From Jacaranda mimosifolia (lineage: Eukaryota > Streptophyta > Magnoliopsida > Lamiales > Bignoniaceae): a stretch of DNA of 64,000 nucleotides. The notes beneath the pieces are model-generated. The model saw only the letters and a program-made list of their open reading frames with translations, did not search any database and was not told the DNA's origin. Positions 27,801 through 45,915 of this stretch are shown piece by piece (the stretch's first letter is position 1; each line of letters opens with the position of its first letter). The DNA is taken from the NCBI GenBank assembly GCA_018894105.1, contig CM032121.1, positions 39,526,230-39,590,229 of the forward strand, written 5' to 3'. The position numbers and the translations under genes were made by a program.

Positions 27801-30800
27801 GATTTACTTTGAAAAAGTTCTGCTTTGACAATTTCATTTTCTTGGCTCATGGAGGCTATCTTCTCCATGCTTATCGAGATGTTACTGGATTTCATATAAT
27901 AGTCATTGATATTTAATAATCTAAGCTTGCATATAATGATGATTTTAGATCTGTTTATTCCTGGCTGTAGATTGAATGTGCAGTTCCTCTTGCAGGATGG
28001 TGGTGGTTCCATGTCAGAACAGCATAAAATGTTGTCATCGGCAAATGCAGATTCTTTGTCAGATAAAGAGAAAAAGTTGCTATCTTTAGCTAATATGGGA
28101 TACAGTGTTGAAGAGGCTTCACTAGCTATGGAGAGATGTGGTATGTACATGAAAAGCTAATTGTGTGACCTGTTTGAATTTTATTTATCTAACTTTCTGC
28201 ACTCTCTTCTTCTTCTTCTTTTTTCATTTTTTCCGCCTCTCTTTTCTTTCCCCCTTTTGTGGGAGGTAATGGGTGCAGATTTGAACTTTAGTTTCCTTCA
28301 TTTCACACTGTTCTCTCGGTAGTTGAGGCATGAGTTTTGGTTGTTATTTGGGGAATATACGTAGTTAGAAAAATGTTCTTTGGACGTTGATATGAAAAAT
28401 ATTGGTAATTAATTTGCATTAGTATGTGCTCCTTATATTAATGCTTGTTTAAAATGATTATTCATCAAGTATTTATTCAGTGTTTAGTTTAATCGATATT
28501 CACCTGACATGTTTGATGTGGTTGCTTGAGTATACCTGTAAGATTAGTTTATGAAGAATGGAAATTTTGTTTATGGATTGTGACAGTAATCTAGTACAAA
28601 TCCAAAAATGAACTTTAACAATAGAAAGATAAAGTTTATCAATTGAAAATGAGATAAAATATAGTATTTTTTTGTCTTGTGGTGTTAAAATTTTGTCAGT
28701 TCTCTCCTCTCCTCCTCCCCAATCAGTAATCCCTAATATTCTATGCAGATTCAGGAATAACATTGTCATAATGTCTTAACTGTTTTTAAGTCGACAAACC
28801 CTTGTTAGATATGCATATGAATACATGGTCTCTTTAAGATATAATAATTGGAGTATCCCTTCATAGAGCTAAATAACCAAAAAATCCTCTTCCCACATTG
28901 TTTCTTGCAGGCCCCGAAGCCTCAATAGCTGTTATAACTGATTTCATATTGGCTGCTCAATTTGCAAGAGAAGAAGGCTTCTATCTGCCTGAAGATGATC
29001 TCAAGGTAAACTTTCTCTTTATTTATTTAGTCCTATATGTTTAAATTCAATAAAAGTACGGCGATCTTTTACGATGTAATATTTCAACTTCAGTTAATCA
29101 TTGTAGATTTCCTAACACACTTTTTGCCTCGTCTTCACAGCCAAAGCATTTGTGCAGCGGAATTAGCAAAAATAAGAAGAGAAAGTACTGTGAGACGAGT
29201 AGAAGTAAAAATGCCACCGAGGAGGAGACAATTCGCCTTCCTAACCCGATGATAGGCTATGGTGTCCCTACTCAGCAGTCTGAATATGTCCACCGCTCTC
29301 TGCCACAAGAAGCAAGAGGTCCACCTTATTTCTACTATGAAAATGTGGCCCTTGCCCCTAAGGGAGTCTGGGACACCATATCCCGATTTCTCTATGAAAT
29401 TGAACCCGAGTTTGTTGATTCGAAATACTTTTCTGCTACCGCAAGGAAAAGAGGCTACGTGCATAATCTTCCCATTCAAAACAGATTCCCTCTAATTCCC
29501 CTTCCTCCCATGACCATCCACCAAGCATTTCCACTAACAAAAAAATGGTGGCCCTCATGGGATACCAGAGATAAGCTCAACTGCATACAAACTGCAATTG
29601 GTAGTGCAAAACTCACGGAGAGAATCCGTAGTGCTGTTGAGAGACATGATGGTGACCCTCCTGAACATGCACAAAAGTTTGTTCTTGACCAATGTCGGAA
29701 ATGGAACTTGGTTTGGGTTGGAAGGAACAAGGTAGCCCCATTAGAGCCCGATGAAGTGGAAATGTTATTGGGGTTCCCCAAGAACCACACCAGAGGAGGC
29801 GGCATAAGCAGGACCGACCGATACAAATCTCTTGGCAACTCCTTCCAGGTAAGCAGTTCTTCTAGTTTCTGTTCTATGTAAAATATCCAAGCTTTCCGTG
29901 TTGTTTCTTATTTAGAGGCTGTTTGGTTAAAACTTATTTAAAAGACCTTATAAGATGCAAGATATTTTTGGAAGCTTATAAGATGATAGATTTTATATAA
30001 AATAAGCTCTTAAAATATTTGGATGATAAAATATTAGTAATGACAATTTTGTAATTGATATATATATATATATATATATTTATACACACGTACGTTTGGA
30101 GGCCAAAGGCTGGCCTCACACTTATGTGTGTTATGCTACTAGGCCAAGGGCTACTCAGCATATGATTAAAATTAAAAGAGTTTATAAAATCTTAAAAATA
30201 AATTAAGAATTCTTTACTTTTTCTAAAGAATTTTGGTAGTTTATAAGCTTTTCATTAAAAACTTCTGGCAAACATCTTATAACATCTCATAAGCCTTCAA
30301 ACATGTTCAATTTTATAAGATACTTTAAAGAGCTTATACACTCACACACAACCCCCCCCCCCCCCCCCCCCCCCCTATTAATCTGTTTTATTTGAAGATC
30401 TATTCTTAGTTCGTACAAGCAAGCACAAAGATTAAATAAACCACATATAGATTATGTACCAAAGTTTGCTTTGCTGAGATCAATTTTCATATTTCAATCC
30501 ATTTGAACAGCAAATCTTTCATCATGCTTCTGCTAAACAGCATCTATTGCAGGTTGACACGGTTGCTTACCATCTGTCCGTCCTGAAGGACATGTTCCCG
30601 AACGGGATAAACATATTGTCCCTCTTCTCTGGGATCGGTGGTGCAGAAGTTGCCCTCCACCGGCTCGGCATCAAACTGAAGAATGTGGTTTCTGTTGAGA
30701 AGTCGAAAGTCAATAGAGACATTGTCAGGAGTTGGTGGGAGCAAACCAATCAGACGGGGAATCTCATCGACTTTGATGACATTCAACGGCTAGATGGCGA

Positions 30801-30978
30801 GCAACTGGAGACGATAATGAACTCCATAGGCCGTTTTGATCTGGTGATTGGTGGAAGCCCCTGCAACAATCTTGCAGGTAGTAACAGGGTTAGCAGGGAT
30901 GGTCTTGAAGGTAAAGAATCATCTCTTTTCTATGAATATTTTCGTATACTGGAAGTGGTCAGGTGCTACAGTGGGTAG
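24868..30978 (+). CDS. DRM2: DRM2-type de novo DNA (cytosine-5) methyltransferase
   Basis: Nuclear enzyme of RNA-directed DNA methylation, adding methyl groups to cytosine in all contexts. Coding exons: 24868-24870 (ATG only), 25029-25169, 25890-25989, 26076-26119, 27100-27219, 27996-28140, 28911-29005, 29141-29848 and 30553-30978; 593 residues. Two UBA domains are visible (about 59-96 and 158-200, containing VGMGFS and ANMGYS). The catalytic half has the permuted order diagnostic of DRM proteins: motifs VI-X first (YYENVAL, WNLVWVG, GFPKNHTRGGG, SLGNSFQV), then I-V (FSGIGG at about 477, SPCNN with catalytic Cys556, ending SSLFYEYFRILEVVR). The start is inferred: the upstream exon 24,833-24,870 ends exactly with ATG before GT, and joining gives MDGNASGEE. 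Exon 4 uses an AAG acceptor. Intron 9 holds a family A MITE and a C24 run. Orthology to Arabidopsis DRM2 versus DRM1 is not resolved. Confidence 0.93.
29911..30345 (+). mobile_element. MITE family A copy in DRM intron 9
   Basis: Begins GAGGCTGTTTGGTTAAAACTT and has the family interior. The copy contains an extra (TA)n tract at 30,058-30,079 and a stretch with GGCCTC and TGTGTGTTATGCTACTAGGCC that other copies lack. The right end decays into the C run. Confidence 0.6.
30352..30375. repeat. Homopolymer run of 24 C
   Basis: Twenty-four consecutive C bases in DRM intron 9, just beyond the MITE right end, following CACACACAA. Homopolymers of this length are prone to replication slippage and to assembly error. 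Confidence 0.9.
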
Positions 30979-33580
30979 ACTAATCTAACTTCAATTATAA
31001 GTACTTTTTTGAATTCTTTCTTTCTTTTTTCCTTCAAACTGTCAATAATTGCTTAATTTGTTCTGGCTCATTGCTTTGAAAGACAAGGCAGATTCAAAAG
31101 TGGGTTATTTTATTCTAATTTTGACTTATTTTAAATTGTTTATTTTTATTTTTTGGGAGTGAAAACAAATGGATTTGATGCTATTTCAATGCTTTGAATT
31201 TATTTTTGTTGGTTATAAAATGTGTTCTTAACCAGTGTAGGATGTGAACATATTCTCTTCTCCTAATCCCCAAGAAGAGAGATGTCATGTAATTTTAGAC
31301 AAAATAAATTTATAGCTAAGGACTACATTTTGCGTAATTCAGAATTCTATAATATTTAGAATTTCACTTTCTAGGTCTAATTAATTTTATTTGATTTTTG
31401 TTGTAGTAATAAAGTCACTAAAAATGATAGTATAAGAATAATGAGTACGATGGAGGACTAGGTAAATCAATCATTTCATAAAAATATGTAATGAAAATTA
31501 AAGGATGGTCTAGCGCATAAGTCAAGATAGTATTTTGTTATGTTTTCTCAAAACAACATTGTTTTTAGGAAACATAATTAATTGTATTTTTTTCTTTTTT
31601 CAAAACACATATTTTTCAATATATACATACATATATTTTATTATTATTCTAATATTTAAAAAATCACTTAATTTTATTTCCATCTCAAAAATTCAATAAA
31701 AAAGTATAGATTTGACTATTACAGTAAAAAAATGTCTTTTTTAAAACATAAATAAACATACTAAAAAATAACTTTTACATTCGTCAATAATTCATTATTC
31801 CAAAATACATAATAAACACATAATAAAATCACACAAAAAACATAACCAAATATTCTCCAAATTTTTCCAATACCTTCAAATTTTTATCATGATTACACCT
31901 TAACCCCAAAAACTCAAAAAGGAAAAATGTCCCCCAAATTTTTTTATAAATACAATTTGTGTCCAAATCACCAAAAAATTTGCAACAAAGGCAGAATTTC
32001 CTTTTTCAGGAGAAACCAATAAAAATCCTCAAATAACTTGAATGAACTACAAGTTTCTTAGAATATGTGGTTGTGATAAATAAAGTATTATCGCGCAACC
32101 AAATATATTTTAAAGGAAACAAAAATGAAAATTCTTATAAAGTGTGCTTGTGGACAATCACCATCATAATGCTTTATCACACAAACATGGCAATGTAATA
32201 GCTCTATCGTATAAATATAAATAAATATAGAATTTTACGTTCAATCAAGAAGCATTATATAAAGTTTTAAATTTATTCAATACAAACTTATCAAAAAATT
32301 TAAATTTTAATATCCAAGCGTCTACTATATATTTATCAGATTATGGTGTCAAATTATTGAATTGATATTACTGGATGTTCAATCAACTTTAAAAGAGAAA
32401 TCAATTATAGAGTTTAATTCAAAACTGCGATACAAAAATTTTCTATTCACATTTTAAAAAAAAAACGATTTAAAGGAGGTTGTAGACTTGTAGTGTCGAC
32501 CTCCACCTCTAAACATTTTTATTTCAAAAATTCTTATTATTAAATAGAAATATTATAATTAAAATAAAAATTGTATCCAAAATTTATTAGTTAAAGTTAA
32601 TAATTTTCTTTACTATGACCTTTATCTTCTTATTTTACAAACACAAAATTTGAGTTACAATAATAATATGGCTAATAGAATATTATGCAATAAAAAATTA
32701 ATAAATAGTTGCATTAAAAAATAAGTATATATAAAAATGATATAGAAAATAAGATTCACAACTTAAAAGTTATTGGAGAAAAACTGAAATTATAATAATT
32801 TAAAATTACTTTAGAATTAAAAGACGATGACTATATATTAACTTAAAACTTAAAATATAAAAAATTAGGTAATATATTGATTGCTAAGAATTTAAAAAAA
32901 AAAAATTAATTTTTATTTTTTTTTTAGAAATCAATTAAACCTACAACTACGACAGTAAATATAACAAAATTAAAAAAAATCAAAATAAATATATAAAATA
33001 ATTACAAAATTAAAATTAATATTAATACATAAGTTAATAAAAACTTTTTAATTTGACTTATAGCTTAGTTATCGAATAATTAAGTGAAGAAAAGGGTTTG
33101 GCACTAGTAATACAAAGTTAAAATTATAGTAAATTGATAAAGTGCTTATAAACTCAAAATTAATTTTAAAATACGAATTAGTAATAGAATATGAAGATGA
33201 AATTAGAATGTGAAATAAAATATAGAAATGAAATATAGCATATAGTCAATTAAGAACAGGTTGATAGCAATTTTTTTTGTTAAAAATGCATATTCTATGC
33301 AAAATTCAGGAATCATTTTGCTTTTGCTTTTTATATTTTGGGATAAATTTGCTTATTATGTGTTCTGTAAAGATCGTTAAAAGCGTTTTTTTGGTCATTT
33401 TTTTAATTTTTGGCTGGAAAGGGTTACCGAAAGATAACAAAAAGAATGAGATTGAAACCGATTAAAAGAATATGGATGATTTTATAATTAAATTGAAATA
33501 TCATGATAAAAATGAATTTTAATACTAAAATCAAACCGTGTTTTCTTCCCCCTTTTCCTTTTCTCTCTCTTTTTCCTTTC
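30979..33580. other. Intergenic region between DRM and helicase genes
   Basis: Very AT-rich. A reverse family B MITE lies at about 31,538-31,860. From 31,860 to 33,500 I see no gene, repeat boundary or RNA; there are only A/T runs. Confidence 0.5.
31538..31860 (-). mobile_element. MITE family B copy, reverse
   Basis: TTTGTTATGTTTTCTCAAAA at the left, the shared ACTATTACAGTAAAAAAATG block inside, and AAAAAACATAACCAAATATT at the right. Confidence 0.6.
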
Positions 33581-33589
33581 TTTGGCTGC

Positions 33590-33597
33590 TATAAATA
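33590..33597 (+). promoter_or_regulatory. TATA box of the helicase gene
   Basis: CTATAAATA just downstream of a strong CT-rich tract (33,541-33,580). A CT-rich leader follows, with donor GCG|GTACGT after 33,826 and acceptor before 34,327, so the gene has a 500-bp leader intron. Confidence 0.55.
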
Positions 33598-34349
33598 CTA
33601 CCCGCCTCCACAATTTCGTTCGCCTACGCTTCTGGTTTCTCGGAAGCGTAGATCTCTCTCTCTGTTTCTCTCTCAATCTAGCGCTGCATATATATGTAAA
33701 AATCCTTAGCTCTTAATCACTTTATAGAGAGGAAGTCAGGAAGATAAAGTTTCTCGAGAGAGATAGTGCCTCAGCGAAAGAGATTTTCTTTTCTCACCGT
33801 CTTATCCAAGAAGACGACATCGTGCGGTACGTTCTCTTCCCTTGAACTAAATTTTTCCAATTAGTTTGATATTCTCGGTTGTGAATTTGTAGTTTCTTTA
33901 GATCTAGTTGTAATACTTGATATTCTTGAGAATTGTGTGTTTAGGTCGGTGGGAAAAATCACAATAATTTTTAGGGTTTCAGATCAGTATTTTCGGTGAA
34001 TATTTTGCGTGAACGCACTTTTTCTATGCTTTCTCGGCTTCTAGTTTTGCTTTTTATTTTTTCTTGATTTAGATCTCGTTTGCTGTTCTTACCCTCTATA
34101 TAATGCATCGATACTTTGGAAAATAATTTGAATGTCGTGGACATATATGTAATACATGTATTGTTTGATGTGGCTTTGCTGCACGCCTTCTGTTTCTGTT
34201 TTACCATGTGGTTTCAGATACATGGGATTTCTTTTGACAACTCAAATATGCTATAGTTCTGAGTAATTATGTTTTGCTGATCTTTGTTTTACTTTTCTTT
34301 GGGATTATTGCATATTTTTATGCCAGGATATTTAATGGGAGGCTTTGAT

Positions 34350-39242
<4,893 letters not shown>

Positions 39243-40930
39243 GGATCAAAAAGCCTTAATGCATTTGACATAATTGTTGTAACCTAGAGTATTATCTTAT
39301 CAGCAAAACATTACATACTTCTTGATTTTTTCCTCGTGGAACTGATGCCTAGTAAACCCTTTTAGGCTGGTTATTTTTTATTATACATGTTTTCTGTACT
39401 GGTACTCACAATTATAGACTACAAGGTTGATAGAATGGATAATGATCCGGCAACAGTTATTTTGCTGTAAATGCTGATAGACTGGATGAACGATGTTAGA
39501 TCTTATGTTGTCTTGTGGAGTTCTTTAAAGTTATTTCATCATCTGCTGGAATCTACATTTTTTCCGGCAGTTCCAGTAAGACTTCAGTGATTTATTTAAA
39601 GTAGACAAATAAGGGTAATTGATACAATCTCTCAGTTTGAGAAGAAACACTACAAAATTTCTGTCAGGGCCAATGAGTAGAGCAACAAAGCAATTTTATA
39701 TGTTGAGATGCAGGCTAAAATTGAAAATAAGAAAACCAAAGAATTAGGGATAAGGAGTTATTTTGATGATAAGTTCTTATATTTGTAAATAAATTGATCG
39801 TGGGTTCGAGTTATGCTTGTCGCAAGACAGCAAAGGTTCTTAATAAAAAAAATAAAAATAGAAAGAGAGACAGAATTAAAAATGATTTCAATCAATGACT
39901 ATTATGTTGGATTTAACTTAAACGTATTTCACTTTAAAAAATTTATATATCAAATGTAAAAGTATCAAATCAAAAAATCAACAAGAAAAAGTTTATATTG
40001 TACTTTGTGAAGCAGTAGTATTTACATAGTACTAACATTTCACATGAATATTTTTAATTTTCTTACTAACTAGATATATAGTAAATATTTGTTGAAAAGG
40101 GTCAAAAGGCATAAGGTTTGCAATTGGTATAGGAACCCATAACCAATCAATTAATTAATTAATATAAATGCTACCATTTCAAGAGTCAAAGGCTCAATTT
40201 AAGCACTGCATTTTTTGAATTATGAATAATTATGTGAAGACATAAATAGAATTTATGTCTATTTATGTCAAAAGAATAATAATTATTATGTAAAGACATA
40301 AATAGAATTTATCACCCATTAAATTACACATTAGAGTGCCAACTCATAATTTTAGTTGGCTTAATCATGGAATGAAATTTATGTGGTAAAAAATCAAGGA
40401 AAACTTGTCCAAATCATAACATCATTGTCAAAATAATCTATAATTTCAACAAAGTATCATTCCCTTAAATCATAAAATCTTAATTTATAATTTCAACACA
40501 ATTTTAATAATTTCAAAGACATTTTTATAATTTCAATAAAGTTATAGTTCCACACGATAATTGTCAAAATATTAAAAGCATAAGGAACTTTAATTAGAAT
40601 TATACAAAAATTAACATGAAACATATGAAAAAAGAGCAAATGAGAGCCACGTGTCAATCATGTAAGTTAAAAAGCAGAGAAGAAATAATAACCTAATAAC
40701 AATTTTTCTTTTTAAATCTTGTATAGGAGTGCCATGAAGCTTAATAGTCACTCTCCACTCTCCTTCCTCACCGTTAGATTAGCCTTCAATATCTACGGTC
40801 ATTAATTTTCATTAAAACCCCAAATACTAATTTCCCTTTACTCACTAATAAAGCTACACCTATTACACTCCACATTTCACTCCTCAAACATCTTATACTT
40901 ATAATACCACAAACCTTGCTCACTTTCCTT
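39243..40930. other. Intergenic region between helicase and MYB genes
   Basis: AT-rich, no gene supported. A SINE-like segment lies at about 39,755-39,860, with GTGGGTTCGAGT resembling a pol III B box and an A-rich tail. The remainder has only short AT repeats, apart from an imperfect duplication around AAGACATAAATAGAATTTAT at about 40,239 and 40,293. Confidence 0.45.
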
Positions 40931-40934
40931 CTCC

Positions 40935-40986
40935 TCTCTCTCCCTCTCCCTCTCTCCAAGTGTGTGTTTGTGTGTGTGTTTTTTAC
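40935..40986 (+). promoter_or_regulatory. CT/GT-rich leader of the MYB gene
   Basis: A run of CTCTC repeats followed by GTGTGTG repeats directly precedes the ATG at 40,987. Such pyrimidine-rich tracts are common near plant transcription starts. An in-frame upstream ATG at 40,960 would encode CVCVCVF and is not favoured. Confidence 0.45.
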
Positions 40987-43011
40987 ATGGATTTTGATGC
41001 AGTTCAAAGGGAAAATCTTGCTCTATATTCAAAGTTCTTTGAGGAAAGTCCCTATATACCTCAAATGGATAATGAGGGTTTAATCTCTTCTTCTTTATCC
41101 CATGGCTCTTCTAGTAGAGTTCTCAACAATTTTGATCATCATTTCATGGTGGAGGGCTCATCGTCGAACCCCTTTTCTGTCTTGTGTTCTCCTTTCTACG
41201 ACCCTTTTGATCCGTTTCAAGCTTCTTTCGGAAAATTGAACCAAGAATTCTCTACTCTGCATGCTTCGGCTACTTTTGCACATGCGCCAAACTATGTTCA
41301 CATGCATGGCTCTCAAAGTAGGAGATTTTTGGATCCTTATCATCAATTGGATCTTCAAACAATGAGTAATTCATCAGATGCCAAAGACTTCGAAATGGAT
41401 TCATGCTTGGTGTTGAATGGTGGTGCTGGTGGTGATGCAAATGATCAAAAGATCACAAATGTTGCCAAGCATAGTAAGACCAAGGAGCCCTTGCAAACAA
41501 AAAGGAAAAGAATCATCAATAAGAAATCTGATATTATCAAAGGCCAATGGACTCCTGAAGAAGATGGGTACCTTTTTGTTTCATGATTCATTTCTATCTT
41601 TGTGTGTGTGTGTGTGTGTGTTTTTGAGTTTGGTCCATTTGATCTTCCACACGTACAAAATCATAAACTATGTATGTTTATATTTATTTCATATGTATTT
41701 TATCTACAATTTGTAGGTTGTTGATGGAGTTGGTGGAGAAGCATGGAGTGAGAAAATGGTCCACCATTGCTCAAATGCTTCCGGGGAGAATTGGGAAGCA
41801 ATGTAGGGAAAGATGGCACAACCATCTAAAGCCCAACATAAAGGTTTTTCCCTCTATACATTATTTTCTTCCTTTTAGATCATTTTTAGTTCCATTTTTA
41901 CTTAATTCTTACAATTATCATTATATTAATTTCACTCGTGCATTGCACGCGAACTTCATTTTCATTCTATTTTTATTTAGTTCTCATAATTATCACCATA
42001 TTAGTCTTACACGTGTTTTGCGCGTACATCGCACGTGAAGTTGAATGCATCTTGTTAGAAAGTTACAGAAATTACACAAATATATAAGCTTTCCCAAAAC
42101 TCTATATCTAAGAATCTCATAATTCATAGTTTTCCTACTTTTGTCTAGTTTATATCAATGATAATCAACACAAAAGAAGGGGAAATATCTTCAAAATTAA
42201 GAAAATGGTTCTATTGCTAATTTAAAAGGGATAGTAGAAATTAACCTTTGAAAATGGTAACCTAATCCTTTGAATATTCCCACTTATGTTTGGCCAACTT
42301 GCATGGATTTTCTACTTCATTTTTTCGTGGTTTTTTAAATCCTCTATTCTAATCAGCACTCCATTTTTTTATTCTACTTTACAAATACTATGAATAGAAG
42401 ATGAACACCAATTGAAATCGAAACCTAAACTACTTTCCTAAACATGTTACTCTCCAAAGAAGAAAGTGAATGTGGGACAATATTTTGCATGTTTGCCTAA
42501 TATTTTGTAGAAAGATCGATGGACGGAGGAAGAAGATAGGATACTGATAGAAGCCCACAGACAACTGGGCAACAGATGGGCAGAAATTGCAAGAAGCTTG
42601 CCTGGAAGAAGTGAGAACACTATAAAGAACCACTGGAATGCAACAAAGAGAAGGCAACTTTCTTCCAGGGGCAAAAACAACAATTCAAAGCCCAACAAAA
42701 TCAGTCCCCTGCAGAACTACATCAAGAGTGTGATCTCCAGTTCAGATAATGAGAAGGGCTATTTGGAGAATTCATCCTCATCAGGTTCTGCAGCCTCATC
42801 ATCACCAGCTGATGTTAATATAATGAATCCAATGGTGAAATCCAAATCACAAGTGGAGAGTTTCTCAAATTTGAACATTCCTGAAAATGATCTTCAGACT
42901 TTTGCAGCAGCTGATGAGAGCTTCAAGTTATTGGATTCTCAAATGCATATTCAATCTGATTTGCAGAAGGAAATGGATTTTATGGAAATGCTGTCTTATG
43001 GGTACATTTGA
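40987..43011 (+). CDS. R2R3-MYB transcription factor, MYB98/MYB118-like
   Basis: Nuclear DNA-binding transcription factor. Three exons: 40987-41567, 41717-41843 and 42511-43011, phases 2 and 0, giving 402 residues. The N-terminal 180 residues are variable and Ser/Asn-rich. The DNA-binding region follows: R2 from KGQWTPEEDG to HNHLKPNIK and R3 from KDRWTEEEDRI to NHWNATKRRQ, each with the regularly spaced tryptophans (R3 starts in W...W...W form). The motifs GRIGKQCRERWHNHL and NRWAEIARSLPGR are typical of the MYB98/64/119/115/118 group. In Arabidopsis that group controls female-gametophyte (synergid) and embryo or endosperm programmes. Which member this is cannot be fixed from sequence. The Ser-rich C-terminus ends EMLSYGYI. 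Its 3' end faces the convergent TRM61 gene, 0.9 kb away. Confidence 0.93.
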
Positions 43012-43954
43012 TCAGTTTAATAGGATATGGGTCTTTCTGTTTTGATTTTTTGGACAGGGTTTCGCACATGGAAAGCAGATGTTCAGCATTTGTTCTGAAA
43101 TAGAATTTTTCATGCTATTTTTGGGTTTTGAAATGAAGTGATGATGGCTTTTAAAGTTTGAGATTATCCTGGTTTTCTTGAACTGATAATATTTGATCAT
43201 TTTGTTTTGATTACTACGTGATATTGGTGGTAGTTGCACATTTGAATGTTTACTACTATTAGTGTGACTTTTAGTGATTGTGTTACATTCGATACGTATG
43301 TGATCAAATTTAATATATATAAAATTAAAAATATTTATTTATTTTTACATGACGGTATATTTTCTCAATTTATTAAATATCTTTGTTTAATATTGAAAAA
43401 AAAAATAGAGAGGATAAGATTGAAAAAAATAATAACAACCTTCTTGTCATTCTTTTTACTTAAATAAGACTAATTTAGTTAATGCATTAAAAAGCATAGC
43501 CAATACTTTGGCACCCTAACAAGTAGTTTTTTGAAAAAACTCAAACTTGGCTTGGGACGGAGAGAGACACAGCTCCTCTGACTAGACATTTCTACATTAT
43601 ATCCATTATTTTCTAGATCCAAAACAAAAATGGACAGCAGTCCTAGGAGCAAAATCAAATGCAAGCTTGCAACTCTCCTTGAGGATGACTTTTTTACCTG
43701 AATTATTCTGCGCTGAAATTATGAGGAAAACCACCATAAGATGAACCCTTGTAGATCACCATTAGACTGCAGCATACGCTTTAAAATATGAAACATATGG
43801 TAGATTATAAGAGTGTCTTTCCAGAATGACTCCATAATGCCCTACAGAACACTTGAATTTGGAGTAACAAAAAATAGAGTGATTGAGAAGAGAAACTGTA
43901 GAAGCAATCGAACCCTTCTAAAACTTCACCTAGTAGCAATACCATAGAAAAAGT
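43012..43954. other. Convergent 3' flanks of MYB and TRM61 genes
   Basis: This stretch should hold both 3' UTRs. An AT-rich core lies at about 43,300-43,470. I see no additional gene. Confidence 0.4.
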
Positions 43955-45439
43955 TTACATGGTGCAATTGAGTCTGGCAAATGTTAAGTACCCCGTATGC
44001 CCTCTAGCCTCACCGTTTCGTCTTGCCATAATCGTGTGAGGTCTAGAATTTTCCAGTCCATTTGTGGACCGCTGCCTCTTTTTACTACTCTTGAGAGATG
44101 CCAATCCCCCATCACTATCTTGCCAGCTTCCCAAGTTCCCTTCTCGAACTTCATATGTGTGGAGAAGCACTTCAAACGTTCTTATATCTGCAAAAACCAA
44201 ACATAGATCGCACCAGTTAAGAGAGCATGATGACATATAAATAGTCACTGCACGTTAAAATCCTTGGGAGGAAAGCTTACCAGTGAAACATGATTTTAGT
44301 GTTTCACAAGATCTCTGTACTTGCTCGATACATGGGGAGAACGAGCATAGGACCCCATCTTGTTGCAGCATTTTTGCAGCAGAAGGAATAGCCAGCCAAG
44401 GTTGAGGCAGGTCAAGGAAAACAGAATCAGCCCGTCCTATAAATTCATCTGGAAACCCATCACCCTGTATGTCTCTCACACCTACTGTCACCAAACTACT
44501 CAATCCTGTGCTTTCAAAATCCGCCCTGAAGAAAATAGTAAAACATATGTCATCATAAAGATACAGAAAATATAGTTCAAGGTCCAACAGAATAAACAAC
44601 CCCATCACCATGAATATACAGTACACACTTCGAACTACACAATATCCAAATAAACAAAATCAGATTTCTCACATCTTGGTTTTCCTTAGCTCCATATGGA
44701 ACTAGGATTTATTTAAGGAAAATCAATGAAAACTGATTCTCGTCTTATATTTCCCTTATTCTTGTCTTTAATAAAATAAGTATCAATCTTGAGAAATGCA
44801 AATCAAATATATTTGATAAATTGACAAAAAAATATCCCATAATTATAACCATACAAAACTTCACTTCACATTTTCTCTTAAAACCATTTGATAGAAACAC
44901 TATCCTTAGTAATTTCCTCAAGACGCAAACACAGCATCAAGTTCAAAAACCCCACCGTCAAATCAATAATCAAATTCATAAACTCCTCACCTAGCTGATG
45001 CAGCCCTCTGTTCATGGAAATCAAAGGTGTACACATGCCCGTTTGGCGCAACTGCCCGTGCAAGCGAAGTAGTCAAGGATCCACTTCCAGTACCAGACTC
45101 TAGCACCACACAACCAGGAACTATCTCCAAGTACATAACAACAAAACTAATATCGGCAATATATAGTATCTGCGTCCTGTGGCTTAAAACCAGAGTCCAT
45201 AGCTCAGGAGTTGGAGCTAATAAGTAAACAAATCCACCCTTACTGCTGAACACCTTTGAGCCAAATGGCTTTCCAATCCAATCGGAATGCTTAAATACAC
45301 CAAAACGGTTTTGCAAAACCCCGTTTTCGGAAACTTTTACGGGCTTCATGCTATCATATCTCTCGTATACTATAACCAAATCTCCGTCCACTATGCGGCG
45401 ATTAAAAGATAATTTTTTGTTGGGATCAACCGGTAACAT
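43955..45439 (-). CDS. TRM61: tRNA (adenine-58-N1) methyltransferase catalytic subunit TRM61
   Basis: Catalytic subunit of the nuclear TRM6/TRM61 complex, which makes m1A58 in the T loop of tRNAs using S-adenosylmethionine. Three exons on the minus strand: 45439-44991, 44525-44281 and 44187-43955, phases 2 and 1; 308 residues. The N-terminal beta-rich part contains KPFGSKV and GFVYLLAPTPELWT. The Rossmann core has the SAM loop LESGTGSGSLT, then HVYTFDFHEQRA and the DLPQPW motif carrying the catalytic Asp of the family. The C-terminal part has HTYEVREG and a GHTGYLTFARL end, normal for TRM61. A leader intron is likely: on the minus strand the donor CAAAA|GTAAG falls at about 45,610. The partner gene TRM6 is not in the window. 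No missing residue seen. Confidence 0.94.
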
Positions 45440-45915
45440 TGTTGGGAATTTAAATCAATCTTTAATCAGGCAATCTGCCTAATTTCGAAGGGGAAAAAAA
45501 AGGGAAAAATTACAAGCGAATAATGACAGAAATTTGAAAAGAAAAACACCACAGCAGAACTGAAATATGGTAGAGCTGCGAAATTAAGGTGATATAGAGG
45601 CAAAACTTACTTTTGAGTTCAGAGAATCGGCTATGGACGCTAGGGCTTGGCGGGGCGGCCGAGGAGGGTGAACGAAGAGGAGTGGGAAGTAGCAATTTTT
45701 GGTATGATGAGGCGATATTGCGCCTGTTCGGACTTAACAATACAGAAAAAGGATGAAATTCAGAATTTGGGTATTAGGGTTTCCCTCCAAAGGAATTTTC
45801 TTCTACCTTTTTTTTTTTTTTTTTTTTCCAATTTTAAAAACATGCACCACAAATATTCGTTAAAATTCAAATTTCTGATATTTTATATTATATAAAAGAC
45901 TTATGTTACTAAATA

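Noticed and set aside
27779..28150. 123-codon minus-strand frame
   Set aside because: Antisense shadow of the DRM exon encoding the second UBA domain.
29135..29838. Minus-strand frames of 114 and 120 codons
   Set aside because: Antisense shadows of the large DRM exon.
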